A stretch of DNA of 64,000 nucleotides from an uncultured Clostridia bacterium (GTDB lineage: Bacteria > Bacillota > Clostridia > Saccharofermentanales > Saccharofermentanaceae), in the NCBI GenBank assembly GCA_946407705.1, contig CAMJPC010000004.1, positions 173,127 to 237,126 of the forward strand, in the 5' to 3' direction. Positions 25,473-33,592 of this stretch are shown piece after piece. Position 1 is the stretch's first letter. Each line of letters opens with the position of its first letter. A program made the position numbers and the translations under genes. The notes beneath the pieces were generated by a model, which worked only from the letters and a program-made list of their open reading frames with translations, made no database searches and had not been told where the DNA came from.

Positions 25473-27547
25473 AGACCGATAAGAAAAGATCAGGCATTCC
25501 TGAATTCCACCACATAATCTCTCTGGCGCTCGCGGCGTTGACGGTCGTTGCGATCGTTTACTACGGATCACTTCCGGTCAGCTACGACTATAAGATCGGT
25601 TCGATTGCGGTAAGCGACATCTATGCGCCCAGAACTTTCACCGATACATATGAGACGGAGAGAAGGGCAGTTATCGCAAGAGAGACTGCAGAGGACATTT
25701 TCGTAAAGTCCGCAGCGGTATCCGAAGAGAATATCAACCGTACCAAGCAGTTCTTTGATCTTGCAGAACAGGTTCGTACCGACCTCATGAAGGAGAGAGC
25801 GGTCAATTCCCAGATCTCTTCCATGGAGGGTGCAAACAGGCTCGCAAAACTGGTATCGCAGAATCTCAAGAAAGACATTTCCGCATCCAAGCTGCTCTCA
25901 TTTATCGATATGAGCGCTACGGCTTTCCCGTTCATCAGAGACAAGTCTGTAGCCATGGCAGAACTTCTCATGACCGAAGAGGTCGGTCTTGCTGATCTTC
26001 CTTCGAAGATCCAGATTCAGATAAGTAACTTCAAGACTGCATCTCCTTCATATTCGAGTTATGCTGATTCGATGGCTGCAGTCCTTGATGCCGTTATCGA
26101 GCCGAACATAATCTACGATGAGACTGCATCGGCAGACGCTGCCCAGAACGCGTATAACGCGGTCATGAACGATCCTGTCATCATCGATAAGGGTGCGAGA
26201 CTCGTAGAGACGGGAAAGAAGATAGACGATCATGTATACAGCAATCTTCTTGATCTCGAGCTCATCCGTGACAATAAGTTCGATCTGGTCATCCTTCTCA
26301 GAGTGCTTTTGTATATTGCGGTTATCGCGATATGCGGCTTCTTCTATCTGAATTCAGAGGTCAAGAGAACCACGATCGACAACCCGGTTTTCTATATGCT
26401 TATCGTTACTTTCCTCGTACCGATAGCGGCTTCGATATATCTTTCGAAACTCTCTTCGATATTCTGCATAGTGGTGTTCTTTACCGCGGTCTGTTCGACA
26501 TATATGGGCACACACAACGGAATAATCCTCTCGTTGTTTAACTTTATGCTGATCTGGCCGGTATATAACTTTGATACGCAGGCCTTGTTCGTAAATGTGA
26601 TAGTAATTGTTTTCTGCGCGGTTTTCGCAGGAAAATCGACAAAGATCTCCACCAATGCTTCTCTTATCCTTTATCCGACGCTGGCAGCTATCACTTCATC
26701 TCTCTGCTACGGATTCCTGAACGGTGCCACGAGAGACGAGTTCATAAACGCAGGTGTTTTCGCGCTCATCAGCTGTATCGCTTCTCTTGTTGCCGCAGTC
26801 GGACTTTCACCGATCTACGAGCTCCTCAGCAACGCGGCTTCTCCGGTCAAGCTCATTGCACTCAGCCAGCCCGGTCAGCACCTTCTCAAGAGGCTGTTCA
26901 TGGAGGCTTCCGGTACGTATTCACATTCGATGATGGTTGCTAACCTTGCCGACTCCGGTGCCGAAGCGATCGGCGCTGATGCTCTGCTCTGCAAGGTTGC
27001 TTCTTACTATCACGACATCGGTAAGCTTGAAGCGCCGTTGTTCTTCACAGAGAACCAGGCTGACGGCATCAATCCTCATGATAACCTTACTGTTATGGAG
27101 AGCGTCGGCATCATCACATCGCATACCGAGAACGGCGTTAAGATGGCGAAAAAGGAACGCTTGCCCTATGCCATCATCAAGATAATAGATGAGCACCACG
27201 GAACGACATGCCCGGGTTACTTCTATCACAAGGCTTGTGAGGAAGCAAAGAGCATGGGACTTCAGGCTCCTGATATCGAGAATTTCAGATATCACGGACA
27301 TATCCCTTCAAGTAAGGAGTCCGCTGTCGTAATGATCGCAGATACGACAGAAGCTGCTGTGAGATCGAAGAAGATCACCAATGCCGATGATGCTGAAGTG
27401 CTCATCAGGGCTCTCGTCAGAGACAAGATCGATCAGGACCAGTTCAAGAACTCCGGCCTTTCATTTGACGAGATCGAGAAGATAATCCTGGCCTTCAGAC
27501 AGTTCTATGAAGGCGTGTTCCATGAAAGGATCAAGTACCCCTCATGA
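25469..27547 (+). CDS. pgpH: PgpH-type 7TM-HD cyclic-di-AMP phosphodiesterase
   Basis: A 692-residue membrane protein. It has an N-terminal membrane anchor (about 14-32), an extracytoplasmic 7TMR-HDED domain (about 45-270), seven membrane helices (about 275-450) and a cytoplasmic HD phosphohydrolase domain. The HD motif is SYYHDIGKLE (about residue 512), with upstream THSMMVAN and downstream DEHHGT His ligands. Homologues in Listeria hydrolyse c-di-AMP to pApA. The position phoH-pgpH-ybeY is the classic Bacillota order. ATGA overlaps with both neighbours indicate tight coupling. Regulation by an external ligand is a family inference. Confidence 0.92.
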   Translation: MKTDKKRSGIPEFHHIISLALAALTVVAIVYYGSLPVSYDYKIGSIAVSDIYAPRTFTDTYETERRAVIARETAEDIFVKSAAVSEENINRTKQFFDLAEQVRTDLMKERAVNSQISSMEGANRLAKLVSQNLKKDISASKLLSFIDMSATAFPFIRDKSVAMAELLMTEEVGLADLPSKIQIQISNFKTASPSYSSYADSMAAVLDAVIEPNIIYDETASADAAQNAYNAVMNDPVIIDKGARLVETGKKIDDHVYSNLLDLELIRDNKFDLVILLRVLLYIAVIAICGFFYLNSEVKRTTIDNPVFYMLIVTFLVPIAASIYLSKLSSIFCIVVFFTAVCSTYMGTHNGIILSLFNFMLIWPVYNFDTQALFVNVIVIVFCAVFAGKSTKISTNASLILYPTLAAITSSLCYGFLNGATRDEFINAGVFALISCIASLVAAVGLSPIYELLSNAASPVKLIALSQPGQHLLKRLFMEASGTYSHSMMVANLADSGAEAIGADALLCKVASYYHDIGKLEAPLFFTENQADGINPHDNLTVMESVGIITSHTENGVKMAKKERLPYAIIKIIDEHHGTTCPGYFYHKACEEAKSMGLQAPDIENFRYHGHIPSSKESAVVMIADTTEAAVRSKKITNADDAEVLIRALVRDKIDQDQFKNSGLSFDEIEKIILAFRQFYEGVFHERIKYPS

Positions 27548-29091
27548 TCATAAAGGTCTTATATTCTGACGAAAACTATCCGGAAGAATCACTTGATTCA
27601 GTAAGCGGATATATCCCGAAGCTTTCGGAAGCAATTTGTTCCGAAGAATTCCTCTCGCCACAGGTGATGAGGACCATGAAGGAAGCGTATGTAACGCTTA
27701 CTTTCGTAACCGCCGATGTCATCAGGGAAGTCAATAACGAGCAGAGAGGTTTCGATAAGGAGACCGACTGCCTGTCATTTCCGATGTTCGATCTGAAGGA
27801 CGGCAACTTCATCGATATTCCTTCCGCAGGTGATTATGAGACAGATGAGGACGGCAACGAAGCTCTCTGCTACGGTGACATTCTGATCAATCTTTCCGCT
27901 GCCAAAAAGCAGAGTGAGGAGTTCGGTCATTCATTTGAACGTGAAGTTATATTCCTTGCAGCGCATTCGCTGCTTCATCTTTTCGGTTACGATCACATCA
28001 AAGATTCTGACGAGAAGGTCATGATCTCAAAGCAGAAGCGTTTAATGACTGCTCTGGGACTCGCTTTTGACGATGAGATTGAAGACGTTTATGAGATGGA
28101 TGACCACGCTGACGAGATCTCTTTGTCTTCAAAGGATGACATACTTCTTCCTGCGGGCTCGATGTGTGCGCACTGCGGTACCGTAGCGCTTCTTGGCCGC
28201 CCGAATGTCGGCAAATCAACGCTCTTAAACTGCATCTCGGGAATGAAGATAGCGATCGTTTCCCATAAGCCGCAGACCACCAGGACTAACATCAGGTCCA
28301 TTTACAATACTGAAGACACGCAGATCATCTTCACGGATACTCCGGGTGTTCATAAGCCCGGAACCAAGATGGGCGGCATCATGGTCGAGAAATCATTCAG
28401 ATCCGCCATCGCTGCCGATGTCGTCCTGCTTATCGCTGACGGAAGATTCCAGGAGCCTGGCAGCGTCGAAAAGAGGCTCATTAAGCTTTGCGAAGAGAAT
28501 AAAAAGAAGGTCGTTCTTGCGATCAACCGCGAGGATGAAGTCGGCAAGAACGCACTCCTGCCCATTACGGCAAGCTATTCGCAGCTCTATTCGTTCGAGG
28601 ATGTAGTGCCCATCAGCGCAAAGACGGGAAAGGGAGTGGAAACTCTTCTTGAAGTACTTTCAAAGCTTCTTCCCGAAGGTCCCAGGCTCTATGACGGAGA
28701 ATACCTTACGGACCAGACCGAGCGTGAGATCGCAGGTGAGATGATCCGCGAACAGATCCTGCATTACACAAATCAGGAGATACCTCACGGAACGGCTGTC
28801 ATTGTAACCGAATTCAAGGAAAGCGTTGATGAGGAAGGCGTGGACGAATATGACCGTTCCATCGTAGTCATCAAGGCTGACATCCTTTGTCTCAGAAAAT
28901 CTCACAAGGCGATAATCATCGGTCATGACGGTAAGATGATAAAGCGCATCGGTACTGCAGCCAGGAAGAACATCGAAAAGATGCTCGGCTGCAAAGTCTA
29001 TCTTGATCTCTATGTTAAGGTCAGGGAAGACTGGCAGAATAATGATGCCATCTTAAGGGAGACAGGTCTTTCCGATACGGAGGAGAACTGA
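27544..29091 (+). CDS. ybeY-era: Fused YbeY endoribonuclease and Era GTPase
   Basis: One 515-residue frame carries two ribosome-biogenesis enzymes. Residues 1-165 are YbeY: the zinc motif HSLLHLFGYDH (from about residue 141) has the H-x3-H-x5-H pattern. After a linker of about 45 residues ending in MCAHC comes Era: Walker A GRPNVGKST (about 217), G2 region KPQTTRTNI, G3 TDTPGVH, G5 SAKTGKG, and a C-terminal KH domain with IIGHDGKMIKRIG (about 455-470). The G4 motif is NRED where NKxD is expected. YbeY and Era act together in 16S rRNA 3'-end maturation and are known to interact in E. coli. The dgkA and cdd genes often found between them are absent. No frameshift is apparent. Confidence 0.92.
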   Translation: MIIKVLYSDENYPEESLDSVSGYIPKLSEAICSEEFLSPQVMRTMKEAYVTLTFVTADVIREVNNEQRGFDKETDCLSFPMFDLKDGNFIDIPSAGDYETDEDGNEALCYGDILINLSAAKKQSEEFGHSFEREVIFLAAHSLLHLFGYDHIKDSDEKVMISKQKRLMTALGLAFDDEIEDVYEMDDHADEISLSSKDDILLPAGSMCAHCGTVALLGRPNVGKSTLLNCISGMKIAIVSHKPQTTRTNIRSIYNTEDTQIIFTDTPGVHKPGTKMGGIMVEKSFRSAIAADVVLLIADGRFQEPGSVEKRLIKLCEENKKKVVLAINREDEVGKNALLPITASYSQLYSFEDVVPISAKTGKGVETLLEVLSKLLPEGPRLYDGEYLTDQTEREIAGEMIREQILHYTNQEIPHGTAVIVTEFKESVDEEGVDEYDRSIVVIKADILCLRKSHKAIIIGHDGKMIKRIGTAARKNIEKMLGCKVYLDLYVKVREDWQNNDAILRETGLSDTEEN

Positions 29092-29858
29092 TGGAACCGT
29101 TCTCCTGCAGGGGGATAATTCTCGCTTCACGTGAATTCAAGGAAAAAGACCGCCTGGTCTCGGTCCTCACGGCTGACAGGGGCATTGTTACCATTTGCGC
29201 AAAAGGCTCAGGGAGACCCGGCAGCAAGTCTGCTTTTGCCTCAATTCCTTTCATGGTATGTGATTTCGTTGTAAGTGTCTCCCACGGATATTACTATCTT
29301 AAGGAAGGCACGATAGTCGAGAACAATTCCGATATCATGAACAGCCTTGAGACGATGACATGCGCGTCACACATGGCTTCCTGCCTTATCGATTCGACAT
29401 TCCAGGGAGAAATTGCGCGTGAGGCATATGAGCTGGCTGCTTATGCTTTCTACATGCTCGCAAAGCACCCGCAGGACTATATCGTCATATATTCGGCTTT
29501 CAACTGGAGACTGCTTACCATTGCAGGTCTAACCGTCAAATACGATCTCACAAATGACGGCGCTGAGGAAATAAAGCCCGGAAACATATATCTCGTCAGC
29601 CTTACCGGCGGCACCATAGAGACTGCGAAGAACACAAAGGCAAGATTTACCGGAACTGATTACAGGATCCTTCCGTATGATTGCATTGAAGCTCTGAATT
29701 ACTTTTTCGATTGTCCGGTAAACAGATTATTTACCGCAAAGGCTTCGGAAGAAGTGGTAATGGAACTTAAGGATTTCACGACTGCTTATTTGTCGGTTCA
29801 GTTCGATAAGAAATACGACGGACTAAGCCTTCTTGATGAGATCCCCGGACAAGGGTAA
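29091..29858 (+). CDS. recO: DNA repair protein RecO
   Basis: Recombination mediator of the RecFOR pathway, 255 residues, starting within the era stop codon (TGATG). The N-terminal OB-fold segment (RGIILASREFKEKDRLVSVLTADRG) is typical, followed by the helical domain. Many Gram-positive RecO proteins carry a four-cysteine zinc site in the C-terminal half; here the expected segment after AGLTVKY has no cysteines. The era-recO order supports the call. It ends six bases from the convergent helicase gene, with no obvious terminator between. Confidence 0.88.
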   Translation: MEPFSCRGIILASREFKEKDRLVSVLTADRGIVTICAKGSGRPGSKSAFASIPFMVCDFVVSVSHGYYYLKEGTIVENNSDIMNSLETMTCASHMASCLIDSTFQGEIAREAYELAAYAFYMLAKHPQDYIVIYSAFNWRLLTIAGLTVKYDLTNDGAEEIKPGNIYLVSLTGGTIETAKNTKARFTGTDYRILPYDCIEALNYFFDCPVNRLFTAKASEEVVMELKDFTTAYLSVQFDKKYDGLSLLDEIPGQG

Positions 29859-29864
29859 GGCTTA

Positions 29865-32225
29865 TCAGATCTTCCAGTGATCAGGGAAGAGCATTACGTA
29901 TTCCGGATTCTCAAGCCTTGAATCGATCAGCAGCGCAAAACCCGTATCGTTTTCTGTCCTTATGACCCTTCCGACCGCCTGAAGTACTTTCTGCCAGCCG
30001 GGGAATCTGTATGCGAATGCAAAACCGTCACCGAATTTCTCCGTGTAGTAATTAAGTAGAATCTGTCTCTCGGGTGTTACCTTGGGAAGACCCACGCCTA
30101 CGATGATGACTCCGGAAAGCCTGTCACCGACAAGGTCGATTCCTTCTCCGAAATGGCCGCCCAATACGGCAGTACCGAGGAGAAGTCCCTTTGAAGGTTC
30201 CGAGAAAGCTTCGAGATACTCGGTTTTATCAGTCTCAGTCATCTCGGGGAACTGTTGAATTATCCTGCAGGAATCCTTCCCGAGCAGATCAGCGACTTTC
30301 GGCATAATAAGATTCATGTACTCGAATGAAGGGAAGAAGACCATATAGTTGCCGGTCATTCCGATCAAAGCGTCAGTTATCTTCTGTGCAAGCTCGCCTT
30401 TGGTCTCGTCACGGTCCTTATATGCCGTGCTGATCTCAGTGTTCAGCATTATCTCGAGGTTCTCCGAAGGGAACGGGGAGGGAAGCTGAAGTGTTGAAGT
30501 ATAGTCGGCATCGCGTCCGACAAGGCAGTTGCGGTAGTACTCGAAAGGTGAAAGAGTGGCGGAGAAGAATATGACCGGTATCTTGTCCTTTATTATCTTG
30601 TCCAGTTTTGATGAGCAGTCGAGACAGTTCAGGGTCAGTACGATATCCGTACCGTCCTTGCCGATGGTAGTTATGTATGACTCGTCAAAATAATGCTCGA
30701 GGATCGTCAGAAAGTATCTTGTTTCAAAGAAAAACTTCATCGAAGTCCTTCTGGTCTGGCCCTGTTCAATGCCGTCCAATATGTCGCCCAGACATTTGAC
30801 CGTGTACCACATCTTGGCGTAAAGCTTCCTCGGAGGCTGTCTCATGGCTTCCCAGCCTTCAGTCCTGATTATCTTTCGTTCCTCTGCTTCCTCAAGAACG
30901 GCAAAGCATGAGCTGTTGTTCATGAACATCTGCGATGCGGTGACGAAATACTGGCGCAGCTGCAGTATAAGCGCGGAGATCCTGGCGTCCTTGTCCTTGA
31001 AGTCTTTGATCATCTCGTCGATCAGACTTAGCGAGAACGACGCGGAGAACATATCCCTGCCCCGGTCTATCATGTTATGGGCCTCATCTACGAGCACGGC
31101 GCTTCTTGCGGCCCCGGGTTCATCTGCCATGAGTGATACCCGCGGATGGAAGATATGATTATAGTCTCCGATCACAACCGTGCAGTAGGCCATCGTGTCA
31201 ATCATGAACTCGTGAGGGCAGATGCCGAAGCGGCCTGCGATCTCAGAAATGATCTCAGGGGTGATCTCATCCTTTGTGAGGACTTCTTCCAATGCGGGCT
31301 TGAGCTTGCCGTAGTAGTTCTTGGCCAGCGGGCAGAACTTGGCATCACATTCTATGCCGTAAGGACACATCTTCTCCTTGGATTGGAGCAGGATGGACCT
31401 GATGAGAAGACCTTTTGCCCGCATGTCGTTTAAGGCTTTCGAGGCAACATTACGGGTGGCTGACTTGGCCGTCAGATAGAAAATCTGGTCGTACCTTCCG
31501 CGTATGAGTCCTTTGATGGCAGGGTAAAGCGTTGATATGGTCTTTCCGATGCCAGTTGGAGCTTCAACGAAAAGCGTATTGCCTGAAGTAAGCGAAAGCA
31601 GGGCTTTCTTCATGAATTCCTTTTGGCCGGAACGGATCGTGTCATAAGGGAAGGTGGCATCTTTGACCGAGGTCATCATCTCAACGCCGTAGTCGAGAAG
31701 ACGCTTGGCAAATACGGCATATTCCATGCACGTTGCTTCAAAAAACGTCTCAGCCTCCTCATAAGACATCGTATAGCTTTCTTCGTAAGCCTTGAAAGTC
31801 GTGACAGAGACATATCTTAAAGTCAGAGTGACGTCCATGACATCGCTGTTCATAAAGATGTACATTGCACCGTAAAGCTTGAGCTGCGTTATGTGCTCAG
31901 GCCTTACCAGACTCTTGAAACTGTCTCTTGCGGAATTGAACGATTTGATCTCAAAGATCCTCGGAGCCTTGTTCTTCTCGGCCAGGAGCGCGTCAAAGCG
32001 GCCCTGTACCTTGAGGCTTAAGCCCGGATGACCGTCGTATACCCAGGAAAGGGATTCCTCAGTTGAGACGACGTCACCATATTCTTTCTTGAGCTCTGAA
32101 AACACTTTCTGGTGAAGTCTGGTTCCCTCGGTACCGCTGACAGACTGGTAAGAACCGCCCGCCATGTCTCCGGCGCGCGATACATACTGGGATAGGGATG
32201 TGACTGAGACAGTGATTTCGTTCAT
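29865..32225 (-). CDS. DinG/XPD-like helicase with N-terminal nuclease domain
   Basis: A 786-residue superfamily 2 DNA helicase. Residues 1-180 form a RecB/Cas4-like PD-(D/E)XK domain (GRFDALLAE, then IFEIKSF). The helicase begins near residue 200 with Walker A EAPTGIGKT, then cysteines in MCPYGIECDAKFCPL and FGICPHEF that could ligate an iron-sulfur cluster as in XPD and DinG, the DEAH box LVDEAHNM, and C-terminal motifs GHFGEGIDL and QAVGRVIRT. Clostridial proteins with this fusion are usually annotated only as DNA helicase. The start at 32225 has no ribosome site but has a TATAAT eight bases upstream, suggesting a leader of about two bases. Confidence 0.88.
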   Translation of the reverse strand: MNEITVSVTSLSQYVSRAGDMAGGSYQSVSGTEGTRLHQKVFSELKKEYGDVVSTEESLSWVYDGHPGLSLKVQGRFDALLAEKNKAPRIFEIKSFNSARDSFKSLVRPEHITQLKLYGAMYIFMNSDVMDVTLTLRYVSVTTFKAYEESYTMSYEEAETFFEATCMEYAVFAKRLLDYGVEMMTSVKDATFPYDTIRSGQKEFMKKALLSLTSGNTLFVEAPTGIGKTISTLYPAIKGLIRGRYDQIFYLTAKSATRNVASKALNDMRAKGLLIRSILLQSKEKMCPYGIECDAKFCPLAKNYYGKLKPALEEVLTKDEITPEIISEIAGRFGICPHEFMIDTMAYCTVVIGDYNHIFHPRVSLMADEPGAARSAVLVDEAHNMIDRGRDMFSASFSLSLIDEMIKDFKDKDARISALILQLRQYFVTASQMFMNNSSCFAVLEEAEERKIIRTEGWEAMRQPPRKLYAKMWYTVKCLGDILDGIEQGQTRRTSMKFFFETRYFLTILEHYFDESYITTIGKDGTDIVLTLNCLDCSSKLDKIIKDKIPVIFFSATLSPFEYYRNCLVGRDADYTSTLQLPSPFPSENLEIMLNTEISTAYKDRDETKGELAQKITDALIGMTGNYMVFFPSFEYMNLIMPKVADLLGKDSCRIIQQFPEMTETDKTEYLEAFSEPSKGLLLGTAVLGGHFGEGIDLVGDRLSGVIIVGVGLPKVTPERQILLNYYTEKFGDGFAFAYRFPGWQKVLQAVGRVIRTENDTGFALLIDSRLENPEYVMLFPDHWKI

Positions 32226-32233
32226 ATATGAGT

Positions 32234-32239
32234 ATTATA
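32234..32239 (-). promoter_or_regulatory. -10 box adjacent to helicase start codon
   Basis: Minus-strand TATAAT (32239-32234) is followed by eight bases and the ATG at 32225. The -35 region is weak (TCTGTC at 17 bases). A leader of about two bases is predicted. Confidence 0.5.
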
Positions 32240-32304
32240 TATTTTTTCGACTGTAAGACAGATGATTTTGGAATAGGATCAAAAACTTGTCCGCTAAACC
32301 TTAT

Positions 32305-32333
32305 ATTGAAAAACAAAACCTGTTGTTATAGAA
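32305..32333 (+). promoter_or_regulatory. tRNA-Leu promoter
   Basis: TTGAAA (32305-32310), a 17-base spacer and TAGAAT (32328-32333). The predicted start near 32340 leaves a short 5' leader before the mature tRNA at 32345. Confidence 0.65.
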
Positions 32334-32344
32334 TTTACGGGCAC

Positions 32345-32431
32345 GCAGATGTGGTGGAATTGGCAGACGCGCTAGCTTCAGGTGCTAGTGGGAGCAATCT
32401 CGTGCGGGTTCAAGTCCCGCCATCTGCACCA
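32345..32431 (+). tRNA. tRNA-Leu (anticodon CAG)
   Basis: Class II tRNA of 87 bases including an encoded CCA end. The acceptor stem is GCAGATG with CATCTGC. The anticodon stem is CTAGC/GCTAG around the loop TTCAGGT, giving anticodon CAG (32379-32381) for CUG codons. A long variable arm (TGGGAGCAATCTCGTGC region) and a T arm with GGTTCAAGTCC are visible. It is followed at once by a strong terminator. Confidence 0.97.
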
Positions 32432-32438
32432 ATTTTGC

Positions 32439-32467
32439 CCCTTTTTGTTTACAAAAAGGGTTTTTTT
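32439..32467 (+). terminator. Terminator of tRNA-Leu
   Basis: CCCTTTTTG (32439-32447) pairs with CAAAAAGGG (32452-32460) over a 4-base loop, followed by seven T residues. Confidence 0.88.
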
Positions 32468-32535
32468 ATTTTTGCTTTTTATAGTATTTTTTATCCTGTT
32501 GTGTTTATTTGATAAAACTGCATGGAGGAATTATT

Positions 32536-33441
32536 ATGCAAAGTTTGAAAGTGAAGGTCTTTACCTGTTTCTTGTCTTTTGTGATGGCGTTTTCGCTCAT
32601 CCCGGCATTCCAGTCTAATGCTGACAGACTTGATTTCGCGTATACTGCTGGTGCTAACGTAACGGCAACACTGTCCGGCGGTACTCTTACTGTTAAAGGT
32701 ACCGGCGCCATGAAGAATTTCCGGTATGATACCGAGAAGAAGGAAACGGACATTCCTTGGTACAGACAAAAGGATAATATCACAAAGGTTGTTATCGAAA
32801 ATGGTGTTACTACTGTCGGTAATTATTCTTTTATCGGTTGTACAAATCTTAAGGAAATCGTTTGGCCTACAAACGGAAGCATGAAGACTATCGGTTATGG
32901 TGCTTTTGCATATTGCTCAATGCTTTCCAATGTAACATTTCCCAACGGACTTGTTACGATCGGAACATATGCTTTCGATAATGATTCTGCATTAAAGACT
33001 ATTTCATTGCCCAAATCATTAAGAAGAATCAATAACTGCGCTTTTATGCACTGCACTCATCTCACCAGAGTTGCAATTCCTGCAAGAGTAACAGTCATCG
33101 GAAACTACGCTTTCTACGGCTGCTATGATATTGCCAGCGTTACAGGCGGCGCAGGACTTGTATCTATCGGCAGACAGGCTTTCATGCATTGCTGGGGTCT
33201 CAAGAAGTTCAGCATCGGTTCCAAGAAACTCAAGAAGATCGGTGTCGGCGCTTTTGCATGCGACTCAAGACTTAGAACGATTTTCATCAAGAAAACCACA
33301 AAGCTCACCAAGAAGGGCGTAAAGGGTTCGCTTTACCTTTCTTCCATCAAGACCGTTAAGGTTAAGAAGTCTAAGGTAAGGAAGTATAAGAAGATCTTCA
33401 AGAGATCTAACTCTGGTAAGAGCGTTAAGGTAAAGAAGTAA
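32536..33441 (+). CDS. Secreted LRR_5 (BspA-type) protein with lysine-rich tail
   Basis: A 301-residue exported protein: a signal peptide (residues 1-29, ending near FQSNA), a short beta-rich segment (ATLSGGTLTVKGTGAM), then about six BspA-type leucine-rich repeats with the pattern IGxxAFxxC (about 85-245), and a lysine-rich C terminus. The last roughly 100 residues align closely with the tail of the protein at 10487-14443, including KVKKSKV and SNSGK blocks. GGAGGAATTATT precedes the ATG at 32536; an upstream in-frame ATG at 32509 has no site and would mask the signal peptide. A surface or wall-associated binding role is inferred. A strong terminator follows. Confidence 0.82.
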   Translation: MQSLKVKVFTCFLSFVMAFSLIPAFQSNADRLDFAYTAGANVTATLSGGTLTVKGTGAMKNFRYDTEKKETDIPWYRQKDNITKVVIENGVTTVGNYSFIGCTNLKEIVWPTNGSMKTIGYGAFAYCSMLSNVTFPNGLVTIGTYAFDNDSALKTISLPKSLRRINNCAFMHCTHLTRVAIPARVTVIGNYAFYGCYDIASVTGGAGLVSIGRQAFMHCWGLKKFSIGSKKLKKIGVGAFACDSRLRTIFIKKTTKLTKKGVKGSLYLSSIKTVKVKKSKVRKYKKIFKRSNSGKSVKVKK

Positions 33442-33464
33442 TCTGCTAAAAGATGAATCTTCAA

Positions 33465-33493
33465 GAGTCCGGAGAAATCCGGACTCTTTTTTT
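33465..33493 (+). terminator. Rho-independent terminator after second LRR_5 gene
   Basis: A perfect 9-bp stem, GAGTCCGGA with TCCGGACTC, closes a GAAA tetraloop and is followed by seven T residues. Confidence 0.93.
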
Positions 33494-33531
33494 GTCCGTT
33501 AGAATCCCGGATCACCGAGCTTCCTTTTTCA

Positions 33532-33560
33532 TTGACAGTGTATGTTTGTAAGAAGATAAT
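33532..33560 (+). promoter_or_regulatory. Predicted sigma-A promoter of second zinc-ribbon gene
   Basis: Perfect TTGACA (33532-33537), a 17-base spacer and GATAAT (33555-33560). A leader of about 26 bases contains GAGAGG before the ATG at 33593. Confidence 0.72.
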
Positions 33561-33592
33561 CATTTTAGGTTCATTTATGAGAGGTAGACCGT

